NCBI GenBank assembly: GCA_033239005.1
Contig: BSQZ01000004.1
Location: 9,969,507-10,033,506 of the forward strand
Reading direction: 5' to 3'
Source: Lamellibrachia satsuma
Taxonomy: Eukaryota > Annelida > Polychaeta > Sabellida > Siboglinidae
DNA length: 64,000 nt
In this document: positions 1-11,819 of the stretch, one piece after another
Position numbering within the stretch: the first letter of the stretch is position 1
Layout: the number at the start of each line of letters is the position of its first letter
Translations under genes and position numbers: made by a program
The notes under the pieces: generated by a model
Database searches by the model: none
Seen by the model: only the letters and a program-made list of their open reading frames with translations
What the model was told of the DNA's origin: nothing

Positions 1-786
1 AGTTAGTCATACAACTCCCGTCGATTAGATTGTCCAATCATCAACATGTCTGCAAACCGATATGAATATGTGTCGGATGTTTATATAACCCCTTTCCCTA
101 TCTCCTTTTCCAAAGTGTTGCATTTTAACATACATACTTACAAATACCGATCGCGTGTATATTAGCGAGATTATGACTACACCAATCTCATTAATTGCAA
201 ACTCACACTATTTACTATAAGAGTGATTGCACGTGAGACTGTCAGTGGAGAGGAGTGATTGCACAGTGGTTACAACGTAAACCTGTCCGTCGAAAGGGTC
301 GGTGTTCGATCTACTTTTCGAAGTTTGTGCAATTTCGATTGGTCCACGGGACACGATTTCTCGAAAGACTTACACATTTTATACCTCAGCTTTTCCGTAA
401 ATATGACGCGAAAAAATATTGTTGTTAACGAAGTAGTTTTGAAGTATTTTAGCTGAGAAAATATTAAGTCTTCCGATAATAGCAATTTACCATAGTGCGT
501 TGTTTTTTCGCATTGTTATAATTGCAACAAAGTCATTGGATTTAAGGCCTAAATGGATACATGAATACCTGGTAATTGTGGAATAAAAAACTAGCCACTG
601 CGCTGTAATTGCAGCGTGGCTGAATGCTTTGCCATTGAAGTTGAGTTGGTGTTTGAATGAACAGGTTCGACAGCAATAGCTAAACATGATGACACGTTTA
701 ATAATGTACACGTCGTTGAAAGTGTTAATGTTGGACTAAATTAACGCCAAATGGACTTTTAATGATTGTCGCATTTTCTCTTTCAG
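1..786. other. Left-edge intronic or intergenic sequence
   Basis: AT-rich sequence without a supportable gene. Short open frames at 259-456 and 487-711 have no recognisable features. If the exon at 787 is real, at least the last part of this stretch is intron; its pyrimidine tract and TTTCAG acceptor are at about 775-786. Confidence 0.4.
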
Positions 787-874
787 GAATCATATTTGCA
801 GTTCTCATTGGCATCGTGTTGGGCGTTGCCATAGGAACGACCTTACTTTGCCTAATAAATTGCATACATAAAAG
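787..874 (+). CDS. Internal exon of a host single-pass membrane protein (transmembrane segment)
   Basis: A pyrimidine-rich tract ending in TTTCAG precedes this exon and AAAAG/GTAATA follows it. The reading frame is open throughout and encodes about 22 hydrophobic residues (Ile, Val, Leu, Gly, Ala) followed by Cys-Ile-His-Lys, which is a transmembrane helix with a basic stop-transfer end. The exon ends in phase 2, and the next acceptable acceptor at 3072 supplies exactly one base, so the frame continues into the tail exon at 3073-3478. The ectodomain exons must lie left of the window. The gene family is not recognisable from this helix alone. The phase match and splice signals are seen; the membrane role is inferred from hydrophobicity. 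Confidence 0.6.
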
Positions 875-902
875 GTAATACTATATAATGGTAAGGTACT
901 AT

Positions 903-1042
903 CGCTACTGCTGCTGCTGCTGCTGATGCCGCTGCCATTGCCAGTGCCGCTGCCGCTACCGCTACCGCTACCGCTACCACTACCACTACCACTACCACTA
1001 CCATTACCACTACCACTACTACTACTACTACTACTACTGGGG
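903..1042. repeat. CTG / CTACC / ACT compound microsatellite
   Basis: Runs of CTG, then CGCTAC and CACTAC units, then ACT. Both strands stay open as Ser-Gly or Leu-Pro repeats, which is a property of the repeat and not of a gene. Confidence 0.9.
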
Positions 1043-1339
1043 GTATCCATAAAGTTACACTATTTTTTTTACCTTTTTAAGACCCATGTATACCCCCTAA
1101 AACTAACTTCTTTTTTAATAATAAAAATATATTTTCTAATAAGTTGCATACATAAAGGCAATACTATATAATGGTAAGGCAGGTAACATTATATTAGACA
1201 GTAACGGTACTAGCACTATCGCTATTGCTAGTGTTGCTGCTGTTGCTGCTGCTGAACGTAACGAAATGTAACGATCACCAAGACACCTCTATGTAATGCT
1301 CCATAGCGCTTACCCGGACATCCACCCCTTGAGCGTGAC

Positions 1340-1625
1340 ATATTGTCTTCATCTCCGTCGTCATCCCCGTCGTCGTCATCTCCGTCGTCATCCCCGTCGT
1401 CGTCACCCCCGTCGTCATCATCCCCGACGTCGTCATCCCCTTCGTCGTCACCACCGTCGTCGTCATCCCCGACGTCGTTACCCCCTTCATCGTCATCCCC
1501 GACGTCGTCGCCCCCTTCGTCGTCACCCCCGTCTTCGTCACCCCCGTCGTCGTCACCCCCTTCGTTGTAACCACCGTCGTCGTCACCCCCGCCGTCGTCA
1601 CCCCCGCCGTCGTCATCCCCGTTGC
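1340..1625. repeat. Imperfect GTC/CCC trinucleotide-based minisatellite (about 12-15 bp units)
   Basis: Units of the type CCCGTCGTCGTCAT are repeated about 20 times within the host intron. Asp/Gly-rich and Ser/Pro-rich frames across it are artefacts of the repeat. Confidence 0.9.
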
Positions 1626-2011
1626 TGCACAGGCTGTCGTCTACAACGCCTTCCAAGTTAATTTCCAATTCAACAAGATGCAATCAATACCTGGGGGCGG
1701 TAATATTTCGAGCAACGAAATTGATGATTTGCAATGAAGGATTTGTTAAAGAAAGCGTGAAATTTGACAAATTATTCATTAGATTCACGCTGCAAGCGTT
1801 ATGAATGTATCATTGAACATTGCGAATCAATAATACCTCGTTCGGTTTGAGAACTTCAAATAAACTAATGCTCAGTTGCCCGGCATCGTCTTTGCTATAA
1901 TAGTCGAAATATGTTTCGTCCGAATTGGCAATGAGACATGGCGAAGTCGTTCGTTTCAATATATAGAAATAACGAAAGTTGTTCATCACTCCTCACAACA
2001 ACTGCCAAATT

Positions 2012-2549
2012 AGCAGTTGGCTCCCAGGCACTTGTCTCCCAGGCAGTTGTCTCCCAGGCACTTGTCTCCCAGGCACTTGTCTCCCAGGTAGTTGGCTCTC
2101 AGGCAGTTGTCTCCCAGGCAGTTGTCTCCCAGGTAGTTGGCTCTCAGGCAGTTGTCTCCCAGGCAGTTGTCTCCCAGGCACTTGTCTTCCAGGCAGTTGT
2201 CTCCCAGGCACTTGTCTCCCAGGCAGTTGGCTCCCAGGCACTTGTCTCCCAGGTAACTGGCTCCCAGGCAGTTGTCTCCCAGGCAGTTGTCTCCCAGGCA
2301 GTTGGCTACCAGACAGTTGGCTCCCAGGCACTTGTCTCCCAGGCAATTGGCTCCCAGGCAGTTGTCTCCCAGGCAGTTGGCTACCAGGCAGTTGGCTCCC
2401 AGGCAGTTGTCTCCCAGGTAGTTGTCACCCAGGCAGTTGGCTCCCAGGCAGTTGTCTCCCAGGCAGTTGGCTCCCAGGCAGTTGTCTCCCAGGCAGTTGG
2501 CTCCCAGGTAGTTGTCTCCCAGGCAGTTGGCTCCCAGGCAGTTGGCCAA
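2012..2549. repeat. 15-bp minisatellite (CAGGCAGTTGTCTCC type, about 35 copies)
   Basis: Tandem 15-bp units differing mainly at TTGTC/TTGGC and GGCAG/GGTAG positions. Because 15 is divisible by three, four frames are open, giving false proteins of repeating Ser-Gln-Ala-Val or Leu-Pro-Gly. It lies in the intron of the host gene. Confidence 0.95.
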
Positions 2550-3072
2550 GTAATTTATCGTGACTTGCAATTTGCTCAGTACAATATCCAGTTGATTACA
2601 CCATTCCATATACCATGAACTGTTGGTTTATAAAGTAACTTTCTCAAAGTCTAAGTATACAACATCCACATATGGCCCTTCGTCTACGCACTTAGTAATG
2701 TCTTCAACAAACACGAAATTGGTTAGACATGAGATATAATGATTAATTAATTAATTAATCAATAAATTCTTAACAAGGAAGTCCACCATAATAAACGACT
2801 GGTTTTTATGTATTTGCGATTTGAAATATATGAACAACATTATTACTTGTTCGATCAACTGTAATTCTTGGATTGGTGAACAACCAAAGCCACTCTCCCA
2901 AATGTGTACGACTAAATGCAAGCACAGAATTTTCTTGCAGCTACTAAAACAAAGTTCAATCACTAATTTGTTTGGGTGGATCCACGAGGGGGCGATAACA
3001 TTCCATTGTTTCCCGAGAACACAGTAGGCATATATTCATTGTTCCATCTTACCGCATTGCATATGTTTGTAG

Positions 3073-3478
3073 AAGAAACGACGCTAACATCCGAACCAAC
3101 ACACTAATACTGGCTCCGACGTATGGCGGGGAAAGCGGTTCGGGCCCTGTCAAAAGGGGCGTGCCGTGTACACCAAGGTCAGACGCAGAGTCGAGCTTCA
3201 ACATTCGACGCACCAGTTCATGCGAGGATTGCCGGGCTGATGGCGGGGATGGTGCACCGCGCACGGACCAAACATACCCAACCTTGCCTGGCTATCCGAC
3301 GAGCCCAGCGACGAGGAAGCATCTGTACGAGAGTCCACTGTACTCACACGGCGCCCACGGTTCGCCTGCCCGTTCTGCCGTCTATTACGAACTCGCTGCA
3401 ACTGGGAACAGATCTACGGACATCGGCCGTGGCCAAATGCCAGTGGTATCGAAAGCCAACAGAAATATGACTGAGTAA
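3073..3478 (+). CDS. Terminal exon of the same host gene: cytoplasmic tail
   Basis: The frame is open from an acceptor (TTTGTAG at 3066-3072) to a TAA at 3476-3478, about 135 residues, and joins in phase to the transmembrane exon at 787-874. The tail is hydrophilic and rich in Pro, Ser, Tyr and Arg. It contains Tyr-based short motifs, including a Val-Tyr-Tyr-Glu-Leu (YxxL-like) site that could be an endocytic or phosphorylation signal. The exon is GC-rich compared with its AT-rich surroundings, as expected for coding sequence. An AATAAA lies 5 bases after the stop. No domain is recognised. The intron of about 2.2 kb is full of simple repeats. An immune or adhesion receptor would fit, but that is only a guess. 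Confidence 0.6.
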
Positions 3479-3482
3479 CTAT

Positions 3483-3488
3483 AATAAA
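3483..3488 (+). terminator. Polyadenylation signal AATAAA of the host membrane-protein gene
   Basis: AATAAA sits immediately after the TAA stop of the tail exon and is followed by an A-rich and T-rich stretch. The very short distance would give a minimal 3' untranslated region; a later signal is possible. Confidence 0.45.
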
Positions 3489-4687
3489 AAACAACTTAAT
3501 CTCCATTGGACAGTGATACCATAACGTACTGTTTTTTTTATTGTGTTTAATATATGTTTTAGAATAGAAATGATGTTAAGTTAAAATAGTGTGTGTCGTT
3601 TTATAAAAAAAAAACTAATAAAAAACAAAACTATGAATGCATAGTTTCTTGTTAGTAGTAATTATGACGACAAACGAGTACCATGATTACTCAAACTGCG
3701 CTATGTGGCGCCATGGTTTGTGGCACTGTCTGTAAGAGAACTGGCACATTCGATGTTACGAAAAACCCGCTTGTTTTCACAGTATTTGGGTAACCAATAA
3801 AAGTGACATTCTAACTAATTAATCAATTATGAGTAACATTTTTCAAACGTATATGACGTATTACAAAATATGTTTCGATTATGCATTAATAATATAACTT
3901 ACACAATAGAATAATACGGGATTGAAATGTAAGTCCACGTTTGCTTTGTTTTCTATATGTTTCATTTGAACAAGTTCCCCACAAGAGGAAATTCGGGCCA
4001 TTTTATTTAATTAAGGGGATATTTGTAGTTTTGCTTTATTTACATGTTACATTTATTTATAATTTATATTAACCATTGCCATAGAAATAGCTGATAATTT
4101 AATTAATCTGATTAATGGTAGGGGAACAACGTGCAAAACGGGCCTGCTGTCGACCGTTTGGCGTTACTGTGTTATATACAAGTAACTCACTCACAAGGGA
4201 TCACTACTGAACATTGGTCGGCAGCGCAAAAGGTTAATTCAAACAGGTTAATTCAAACAGGTGGGCCTACAAAGACGCTGCTGCCTTTTCACACTTTTTA
4301 AAAACTATTAGCACTGTTTTCCAATTGTAACATTTCCATTTGTGCGCGTTGAAAACGTAGGAAACTCTGGTATGAATAAGCCAGTTGTGTATGTTGTGAT
4401 ATGTGCATATTTGATTTAAAGTGCATGCACCGGTCCAGCCCCTCAGTTTTTGTCAACAGGGTCCCGCTTTGGTCGGTATGTATTTGTGTAGCCTAGGCAG
4501 CAGTAATTGAAATGTAGAGTGTTATCTAACAAATACAATAAATTATACTAATACAAATAGAATAATAATAGTATGAAAAGAATTATATAACAAGCAAAAT
4601 ACTTTATACAAAACACGATAATACACCATGTTTGTATTGTTGCGAACTGTTTTCGGAGAGTAAGGAAGGGAAATAAAAGGTAAACTG
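3489..4687. other. Gene-free AT-rich stretch
   Basis: No open frame, exon-like segment or RNA gene is supportable. Only short A and T runs and a short direct repeat (GTTAATTCAAACAG, twice near 4232-4260) are seen. Confidence 0.6.
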
Positions 4688-5385
4688 CGGACAATGCACG
4701 GCGTGGGCACACCAGTGCTGTGTACGATACGAGTGTGGAAAATGTACGGCGTGGGCACACCACTGCTGTGTACGGTACGAGTGTGGACAATGCACGGCGT
4801 GGGCACACCAGGACTATGTACGGTACGAGTGTGGACAATGCACGGCGTGGACACACCGGTACTGTGTACGGTACGAGTGTGGACAATGTACGGCGTGGAC
4901 ACACCGGTACTGTGCATGGTACGAGTGTGGACAATGTACGGCGTGGGCACACCAGGACTGTGTACGGTACGAGTGTGGACAATGTACGGCGTGGACACAC
5001 CGGTACTGTGTACGGTACGAGTGTGGACAATGTACGGCGTGGGCACACCGGTACTGTGCATGGTACGAGTGTGGACAATGTACGACGTGGGCACACCAGG
5101 ACTGTGTACGGTACGAGTGTGGACAATGAACGGCGTGGGCACACCGGTACTGTGCATGGTACGAGTGTGGACAATGTACGGCGTGAGCACACCAGGACTG
5201 TGTACGGTACGAGTGTGGACAATGTACGGCGTGGACATACCAGGACTGTGTACGGTACGAGTGTGGACAATGTACGGCGTGGGCACACCGGTACTGTGTA
5301 CGGTACGAGTGTGGACAATGCACGGCGTGGGCACGCCGGTACTGTGCACGGCACGAGTGTGGACAATGTACGGCGTGGGCACGCC
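4688..5385. repeat. 48-bp minisatellite, left part of an array split by Polinton copy 1
   Basis: About 14.5 tandem copies of a 48-bp unit. The same unit in the same orientation resumes at 14063, immediately after the right end of Polinton copy 1. The two blocks are therefore one target array. The array's last six bases here, CACGCC at 5380-5385, are repeated at 14063-14068 as the target duplication. All open frames through it are 16-residue periodic artefacts. Confidence 0.95.
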
Positions 5386-5575
5386 AGTAGTAGGTGATAG
5401 GTTCTGGGACATCAAATCCGGACGCCATGTGTCTGAACGACTTCCGATTGCGTGCGCAGCCATTCAGAGCGCCCCCTGACGGTTGTAGGAACACCACAAG
5501 CCGTGCGCAGCGCCCCCTAGCGACTCTAGGAGTACCGAAAGATAACCAGTAGCCATCGGTAGTGGACATAGGAAC
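5386..5575. repeat. Left terminal inverted repeat of Polinton copy 1
   Basis: 190 bp, near-perfect inverted match to 13873-14062 with only a few mismatches. It contains two copies of a GCGCCCCCT core also found in the ends of copy 2. Confidence 0.95.
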
Positions 5576-7822
<2,247 letters not shown>

Positions 7823-7860
7823 AAAAGGCGATGCACTCTTGTCGTCTTTCACAAGCGATC

Positions 7861-8486
7861 ATGGACGCACGATGGAAACATACCTTCACGTGCATCGTCG
7901 CAGGACCGACGGGATGCGGCAAGAGTACTTTCGTGACGCGTATGCTGCCTCACGTTACTGCAGTGATCGATCCACCCCCGAAAAAATCACGTGGTGTTAC
8001 GGAGAATGGCAAGAGGCTTACGCAACGACGGACTTGGTCCACGTGCGGTTCGAGGAAGGGTTACCGACGGCGGCCATGTTCGAATCGACAACGAGGAACC
8101 TCATCGTCATAGACGATCTCATGGCAGAAACGGACGAGCGGGTCATGACCTTGTTCACTAAAAAAAGTCACCACAGGAACACGTCCGTGCTGTATCTCGT
8201 ACAGAACCTGTTCCCTAAAAACAAAGAGAGTCGTACCATCAGTCTGAATTCTCAGTACGTTGTGGTGTTCAAGAATCCTCGTGACGCATCGCAGATGTCG
8301 CACTTGGCTCGGCAGACGTATCCGGGGCGCGGGAAATTCGTGCAAGAGGCTTTTAAAGACGCCACGGCGGTACCGTACGGTTATCTATTGGTCGATCTCA
8401 AACAGGACACGCCCGAGGACATGCGTCTGCGCACGGCCATCTTTCCAGACGACGGTGTTCAGTACGTGTACCTGCCGAAGGTATAA
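7861..8486 (+). pseudogene. Packaging ATPase (A32/FtsK-HerA type), frameshifted, copy 1
   Basis: Starts at ATG 7861, 38 bp after the polymerase stop, so in this copy the ATPase is a separate gene. Walker A (Gly-Pro-Thr-Gly-Cys-Gly-Lys-Ser) lies near residue 14-21 and a Walker B hydrophobic strand ending Ile-Asp-Asp follows in the second frame. One base is missing in the C/A run at about 7976-7986 compared with copy 2, shifting frame between the two motifs. The rest of the coding sequence to the TAA at 8486 is intact and highly similar to copy 2. The family pumps DNA into double-jelly-roll capsids. Confidence 0.9.
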
Positions 8487-8488
8487 AA
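8482..8488 (+). promoter_or_regulatory. TATA box of the small basic protein gene, overlapping the ATPase stop codon (copy 1)
   Basis: TATAAAA at 8482-8488 includes the TAA stop of the ATPase frame and lies 36 bp before the next ATG (8524). The same arrangement is kept in copy 2 at 37510-37516, which supports function. Confidence 0.6.
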
Positions 8489-8523
8489 CGATCGAGTACG
8501 CGGATAGTCTCTTTATTCGCACC

Positions 8524-8892
8524 ATGTCTGACCTGGTGAAGAGACACATTGTGTGCATACAGGCTCTGAACAGAATCAAGAGCAACAAAGTGAAAAGGGC
8601 CATCATCGCCAACGCCGACGCCGATCTGCTGTGTGCATTAGCTGAGTGTGCCTACAACATACTAAAAAAAAACATTCCACTGACCGAATTACTGAGGCGA
8701 CGTTTGAGTAAATACAGAACGAAGTTACGCGAGTTGGCTCAGAGACGAACGCCAGCTGCCAGGAGAAGATGCATCTTGCTGCAACCGCAGGTCGGCGAGG
8801 GACAGAGCGGAGGTTTCCTATCGGCCTTCCTAGCACCGTTGGCAAGTTCGGTCTTTCTACCCTTGCTCCGAGAGGTGCTGCTCAAGAGGTAG
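8524..8892 (+). CDS. Small basic Polinton protein with hydrophobic C-terminus (copy 1)
   Basis: 122 residues, open from ATG 8524 to TAG 8892. The N-terminal two-thirds is helical and rich in Lys/Arg (Leu-Arg-Arg-Arg-Leu-Ser-Lys-Tyr type), and a Gly-Gly is followed by a hydrophobic Ala-Pro-Leu-Ala segment near the end. It is conserved with copy 2 (37552-37953), which has a longer C-terminal tail. A Gly-Gly followed by an amphipathic segment would suit cleavage by the element's own adenain-like protease, and a membrane-active role like adenovirus pVI is conceivable. That is inference; the family has no assigned function that I know of. Confidence 0.75.
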   Translation: MSDLVKRHIVCIQALNRIKSNKVKRAIIANADADLLCALAECAYNILKKNIPLTELLRRRLSKYRTKLRELAQRRTPAARRRCILLQPQVGEGQSGGFLSAFLAPLASSVFLPLLREVLLKR

Positions 8893-8896
8893 ATAC

Positions 8897-9694
8897 ATGG
8901 AACACACACACAAGATGGTCTTGGTGGACCCGCGACTGTTGGACACGCTTCGTTCACCACCACCCTCAACGGACACCTTAGGCAAGAAGGTGCAAGCCCT
9001 CGATGACGATATGAAGACCATCCTCGATAGAAAGGACCTAGACGACGGGACCAAGGTGACACTGTATAATCAGGTGTTGCAGCGGTACAACGTCTTGGCC
9101 GATATACACGCCAAGGAACCGGTACACGTGGTCACGGTGAACGAGTCGGTGACGGGGTCGGGGCCGGGGGTGGAGCCGGGGTCGGAGGGTGCAGTACGAG
9201 TTCCTAGTAGCGGACTAGAGGCCACCGTCTTGGACACCGTTCCCAAGACCATGCAGGCCAAAGCCAGACGTTTGATAGAGCATCTCAAGAGAGATGTCGC
9301 GTGGACCGCTTGCGGTGAACTTATACACGAGGGCGTGCCGGTTGTCGGAAGTAACGTGATGGATCTCGTTAATGATCTGTTGCGTAAGAGAAAGACCGAT
9401 CCGACGAGTTGGCAGCCATTCGCACGACAACTCCGTGCCATCAACCTGCCCATGGCGTTGGTCGGTAACGTCGCCAGGAGAGCCTACATACGACAGGCGA
9501 CGACGATCACTCCCTCTCGTCGGTCAACTACTACTACTACTACTACTACTACTCGTGCTGCTAGCAGTGCACGAAGATCGCTAAGTTGGACACCCCTCGC
9601 TCGTCAGCGTCGTCGAATGGAACATTCCATGCCCACCCCACCCCCCGAATCACGCAAGGCTTTGTCGTCATTGGCTGGTTGGGACAACTTATAA
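8897..9694 (+). CDS. Conserved Polinton protein of unknown function (copy 1)
   Basis: 265 residues, intact. It begins four bases after the stop of the preceding gene. The N-terminal 75 residues are predicted helical, then comes a low-complexity Gly/Pro/Ser linker (about residues 75-100). The conserved central domain (about residues 110-205) has an Asn-hydrophobic-Asp-Leu-Val-Asn core and a Trp-Gln-Pro-Phe-Ala motif. The C-terminal region is Thr- and Arg-rich, including a run of Thr encoded by an ACT microsatellite. It is intact in both copies, so selection probably kept it until recently. A structural or scaffolding role is possible, but no function is assigned. Confidence 0.75.
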   Translation: MEHTHKMVLVDPRLLDTLRSPPPSTDTLGKKVQALDDDMKTILDRKDLDDGTKVTLYNQVLQRYNVLADIHAKEPVHVVTVNESVTGSGPGVEPGSEGAVRVPSSGLEATVLDTVPKTMQAKARRLIEHLKRDVAWTACGELIHEGVPVVGSNVMDLVNDLLRKRKTDPTSWQPFARQLRAINLPMALVGNVARRAYIRQATTITPSRRSTTTTTTTTTRAASSARRSLSWTPLARQRRRMEHSMPTPPPESRKALSSLAGWDNL

Positions 9695-9730
9695 GGTGGC
9701 ACGATTAGTGTCCGTAGCACAGTGTTCGTC

Positions 9731-9865
9731 ATGCCAACCGATCCACAGGACGCGTACCGTTCCATCGTCGCTGCGATATTTTTCAGTGGACTTTACTTGA
9801 TTGCTCACGGTATACCCCAACATCTTATGCAACAGGCGTTATTCAGACTATGGTTTCGCTACTAG
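9731..9865 (+). CDS. Tiny membrane protein A (copy 1)
   Basis: 44 residues. It begins Met-Pro-Thr-Asp-Pro-Gln-Asp and carries one hydrophobic segment (about residues 11-27). The matching frame in copy 2 (38812-38955) keeps the start, the Asp-Pro-Gln-Asp motif and the membrane segment, while the C-termini differ. It overlaps the next small frame by 16 bases in both copies, which argues for a real gene pair. Confidence 0.55.
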   Translation: MPTDPQDAYRSIVAAIFFSGLYLIAHGIPQHLMQQALFRLWFRY

Positions 9866-10011
9866 ACTGTTGTTGCTCCACCGCTAGCGTTGTGGGTGCG
9901 ATAGCGTGTGTCCTACTATACGTCGGCGTGCTCCTCGTCATTCGTCAGCTTTCGTACTCCGGAGTCAACGTCACCGCCCCCGTCAACGCATCGGTCCTCC
10001 TCCTCTTTTAA
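9850..10011 (+). CDS. Tiny membrane protein B (copy 1)
   Basis: 53 residues with a single hydrophobic helix (about residues 12-31) and a Cys-Cys-Cys cluster near the N-terminus. Exactly the same length as in copy 2 (38933-39094). Its stop overlaps the integrase start by one base (TAATG) in both copies. Confidence 0.55.
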   Translation: MVSLLDCCCSTASVVGAIACVLLYVGVLLVIRQLSYSGVNVTAPVNASVLLLF

Positions 10012-10525
10012 TGGCGCGGAGGAGAGAACAACCCATGTGGGAGGTCTACTTCGATCCAAAGAGGGTAGGCAGTTATGGCGGAGTCGGTGCCTTGCGATGC
10101 GTCACGCGCGTGCCGCAGAAAAATCGTCGCACAATGGTTGTCGGCACACCTTACACAAACCATTGAGACGTCATTTCAAGAGACGTCGCGTCATCGTGGG
10201 TTGTATATATCAGCAGTGGCAGGCCGATCTCGTAGACTTGACGAAGTTGAAAAACGACAACGACGGTATGACCTTTCTCTTCATGGTGATCGACGTCTTC
10301 TCGAAAGTGGCCTGGTGTGTTTCCATGAAGAACAATTCCGCGGCGTTGGAGGCAGCGCTGCAAAACACGTTTGTCAACAACTGGCCACAGACGCTGCAGA
10401 CGGATCAAGGTGTGGAATTTCTGAATAAATTAGTTCAGGCTCTTTTGCAACATTACGGCATCCATCACTTCTCCACGCACAATGCGGAGACGAAGGCGAG
10501 CGTCGGAAAACTGATTTCTATCTGA
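10011..10525 (+). pseudogene. INT: Polinton integrase, truncated and frameshifted (copy 1)
   Basis: The N-terminal segment (Phe-Asp-Pro-Lys-Arg-Val-Gly) is in frame from 10011, then a frameshift near 10085-10140 moves the match to another frame. The first two catalytic Asp residues of the retroviral-type integrase core are present (Trp-Gln-Ala-Asp-Leu and Thr-Asp-Gln-Gly). The sequence stops just before the catalytic Glu, where about 930 bp relative to copy 2 are deleted, fusing it to the capsid gene that follows. The chromodomain and one membrane-protein gene are lost with it. Inactive. Confidence 0.9.
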
Positions 10526-10545
10526 CGCTACCTAGCAACGCTTCC

Positions 10546-11406
10546 ATGAAGGTGCACCCCGATAACACCTTGGCCCATTACATCACGGACTTGCCTCAAC
10601 GCATATCGGTGTCTGGCGAATGGGAGTGCGGGCTGGCAGAGATCCAATATCCGCATACTTGGTACAACGTTCGAGATGGCGACACTTGGTTCTACCTCAA
10701 CGAGCGCACTCCTGTGGGTCTTACCCCGAGTACGAAGATCGCTGCTGGGTATTACCGCAGTCCTGACGTATTTTTGGACCACGTCAACAAGGCGCTGAAA
10801 CGCATGTGGACGGATAAGACGCGGGCTAAAATGAGCTACAGTACCATCACTCAGAAAATGACGTTGCACATGTCACCGGGCACCGACTTCAGCATGCCGT
10901 ATCAGAGTGCAATGGGTACCATTTTGGGATTCTACCCGTCGCTTCTCACCAGTCCAGTGAGAGATAGGGATACACGCGTGTATACCCACCCGCGAGTAGG
11001 AGAGGAAACAAATCGAGCCTATCCACCGGAGCTAGGTCTCACGCCGTCGGCCACCGTTACTTTGCCACCCGAAAAACCAAAGACTACCGATAGCCCGTAC
11101 TCTTTCCGTCAAGAGGCCAATACCGTGGTGAACATGAATCAAGGGTTCGACACCATCTACGTCTACACGGACGTCGTGGAGTCTCGCATCGTCGGCGACA
11201 GTCTCGTGCCGTTGTTGCGATGCCTCCCGGTTCGCGGAGGTCACGGCACCACGGTGTCCGATCGTTTCACTAACGTTCACTACGTGCCTCTGTTGCGCAA
11301 GGAGTTCGGGACCATAGAGGTGGATATAAGAGACGACACCGGACGGCGCGTGCCATTCGAGTACGGTAGAGTGACGGTGACGCTTCATTTTCGACGACTG
11401 TTCTGA
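10546..11406 (+). CDS. Penton-like minor capsid protein, 5'-truncated (copy 1)
   Basis: The family reading frame continues from about 10513, but the annotated ATG of copy 2 was removed by the deletion junction. The first ATG left is 10546, giving 286 residues. The body is open to TGA 11406 and clearly homologous to 40519-41475 over its full length, with a shorter Pro-rich central linker. The stop overlaps the pX-like start by one base (TGATG). Loss of the first dozen residues makes function doubtful. Confidence 0.8.
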   Translation: MKVHPDNTLAHYITDLPQRISVSGEWECGLAEIQYPHTWYNVRDGDTWFYLNERTPVGLTPSTKIAAGYYRSPDVFLDHVNKALKRMWTDKTRAKMSYSTITQKMTLHMSPGTDFSMPYQSAMGTILGFYPSLLTSPVRDRDTRVYTHPRVGEETNRAYPPELGLTPSATVTLPPEKPKTTDSPYSFRQEANTVVNMNQGFDTIYVYTDVVESRIVGDSLVPLLRCLPVRGGHGTTVSDRFTNVHYVPLLRKEFGTIEVDIRDDTGRRVPFEYGRVTVTLHFRRLF

Positions 11407-11819
11407 TGGTGAATTACAACGACTATTACGCGCGTCAAGCGGGTGGTGCGCTGCCCTTCTTCGCCGGTGCGCAATACCAGCGAGGTCACGGACTGGGCAG
11501 TCTGTTCGGCGGTCTGTTACGCAGCGCCATGCCACTCATCAAGAGAGGTGCCGTGGCGTTGGGTAAGGGAGCGTTGAAGACCGGCATTCGTATAGCTGAC
11601 GACGTCTTATCTGGTCAGAACATAAAAACGGCAGCCAAACGACGCATCACGGAATCTGGTAGGAGCATGCTGCGTAACCTTGAGATCCCTGGCGTGCAAC
11701 CTCGTAAACGTATAAAACGAGCACCCGCGAAGACTACAGCGAAGAGACGGCGCGCGAGACAGACGCCCAAGAAACGTGAGGCCGACATATTCGACGACAA
11801 CGATGGCGTTCGTATATAG
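11406..11819 (+). CDS. Basic pX/pVI-like virion protein (copy 1)
   Basis: 137 residues, intact. It begins Met-Val-Asn-Tyr-Asn-Asp-Tyr-Tyr and has a Gly-Gly near residue 12 and Gly-Leu-Gly-Ser-Leu-Phe-Gly-Gly near residues 30-37. The C-terminal half carries repeated Arg/Lys clusters resembling adenovirus core protein X. The Gly-Gly pairs could be protease sites. It overlaps the major capsid gene start (11803) by 17 bases, as in copy 2. Confidence 0.8.
   Translation: MVNYNDYYARQAGGALPFFAGAQYQRGHGLGSLFGGLLRSAMPLIKRGAVALGKGALKTGIRIADDVLSGQNIKTAAKRRITESGRSMLRNLEIPGVQPRKRIKRAPAKTTAKRRRARQTPKKREADIFDDNDGVRI

Noticed and set aside
1938..2618. Long overlapping frames (226, 194, 199 residues) on both strands
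   Set aside because: Entirely produced by a 15-bp tandem repeat; no non-repeat coding sequence on either side.
3049..3401. Minus-strand frames over the GC-rich exon
   Set aside because: Shadows of the plus-strand terminal exon, which has acceptor, stop and AATAAA.
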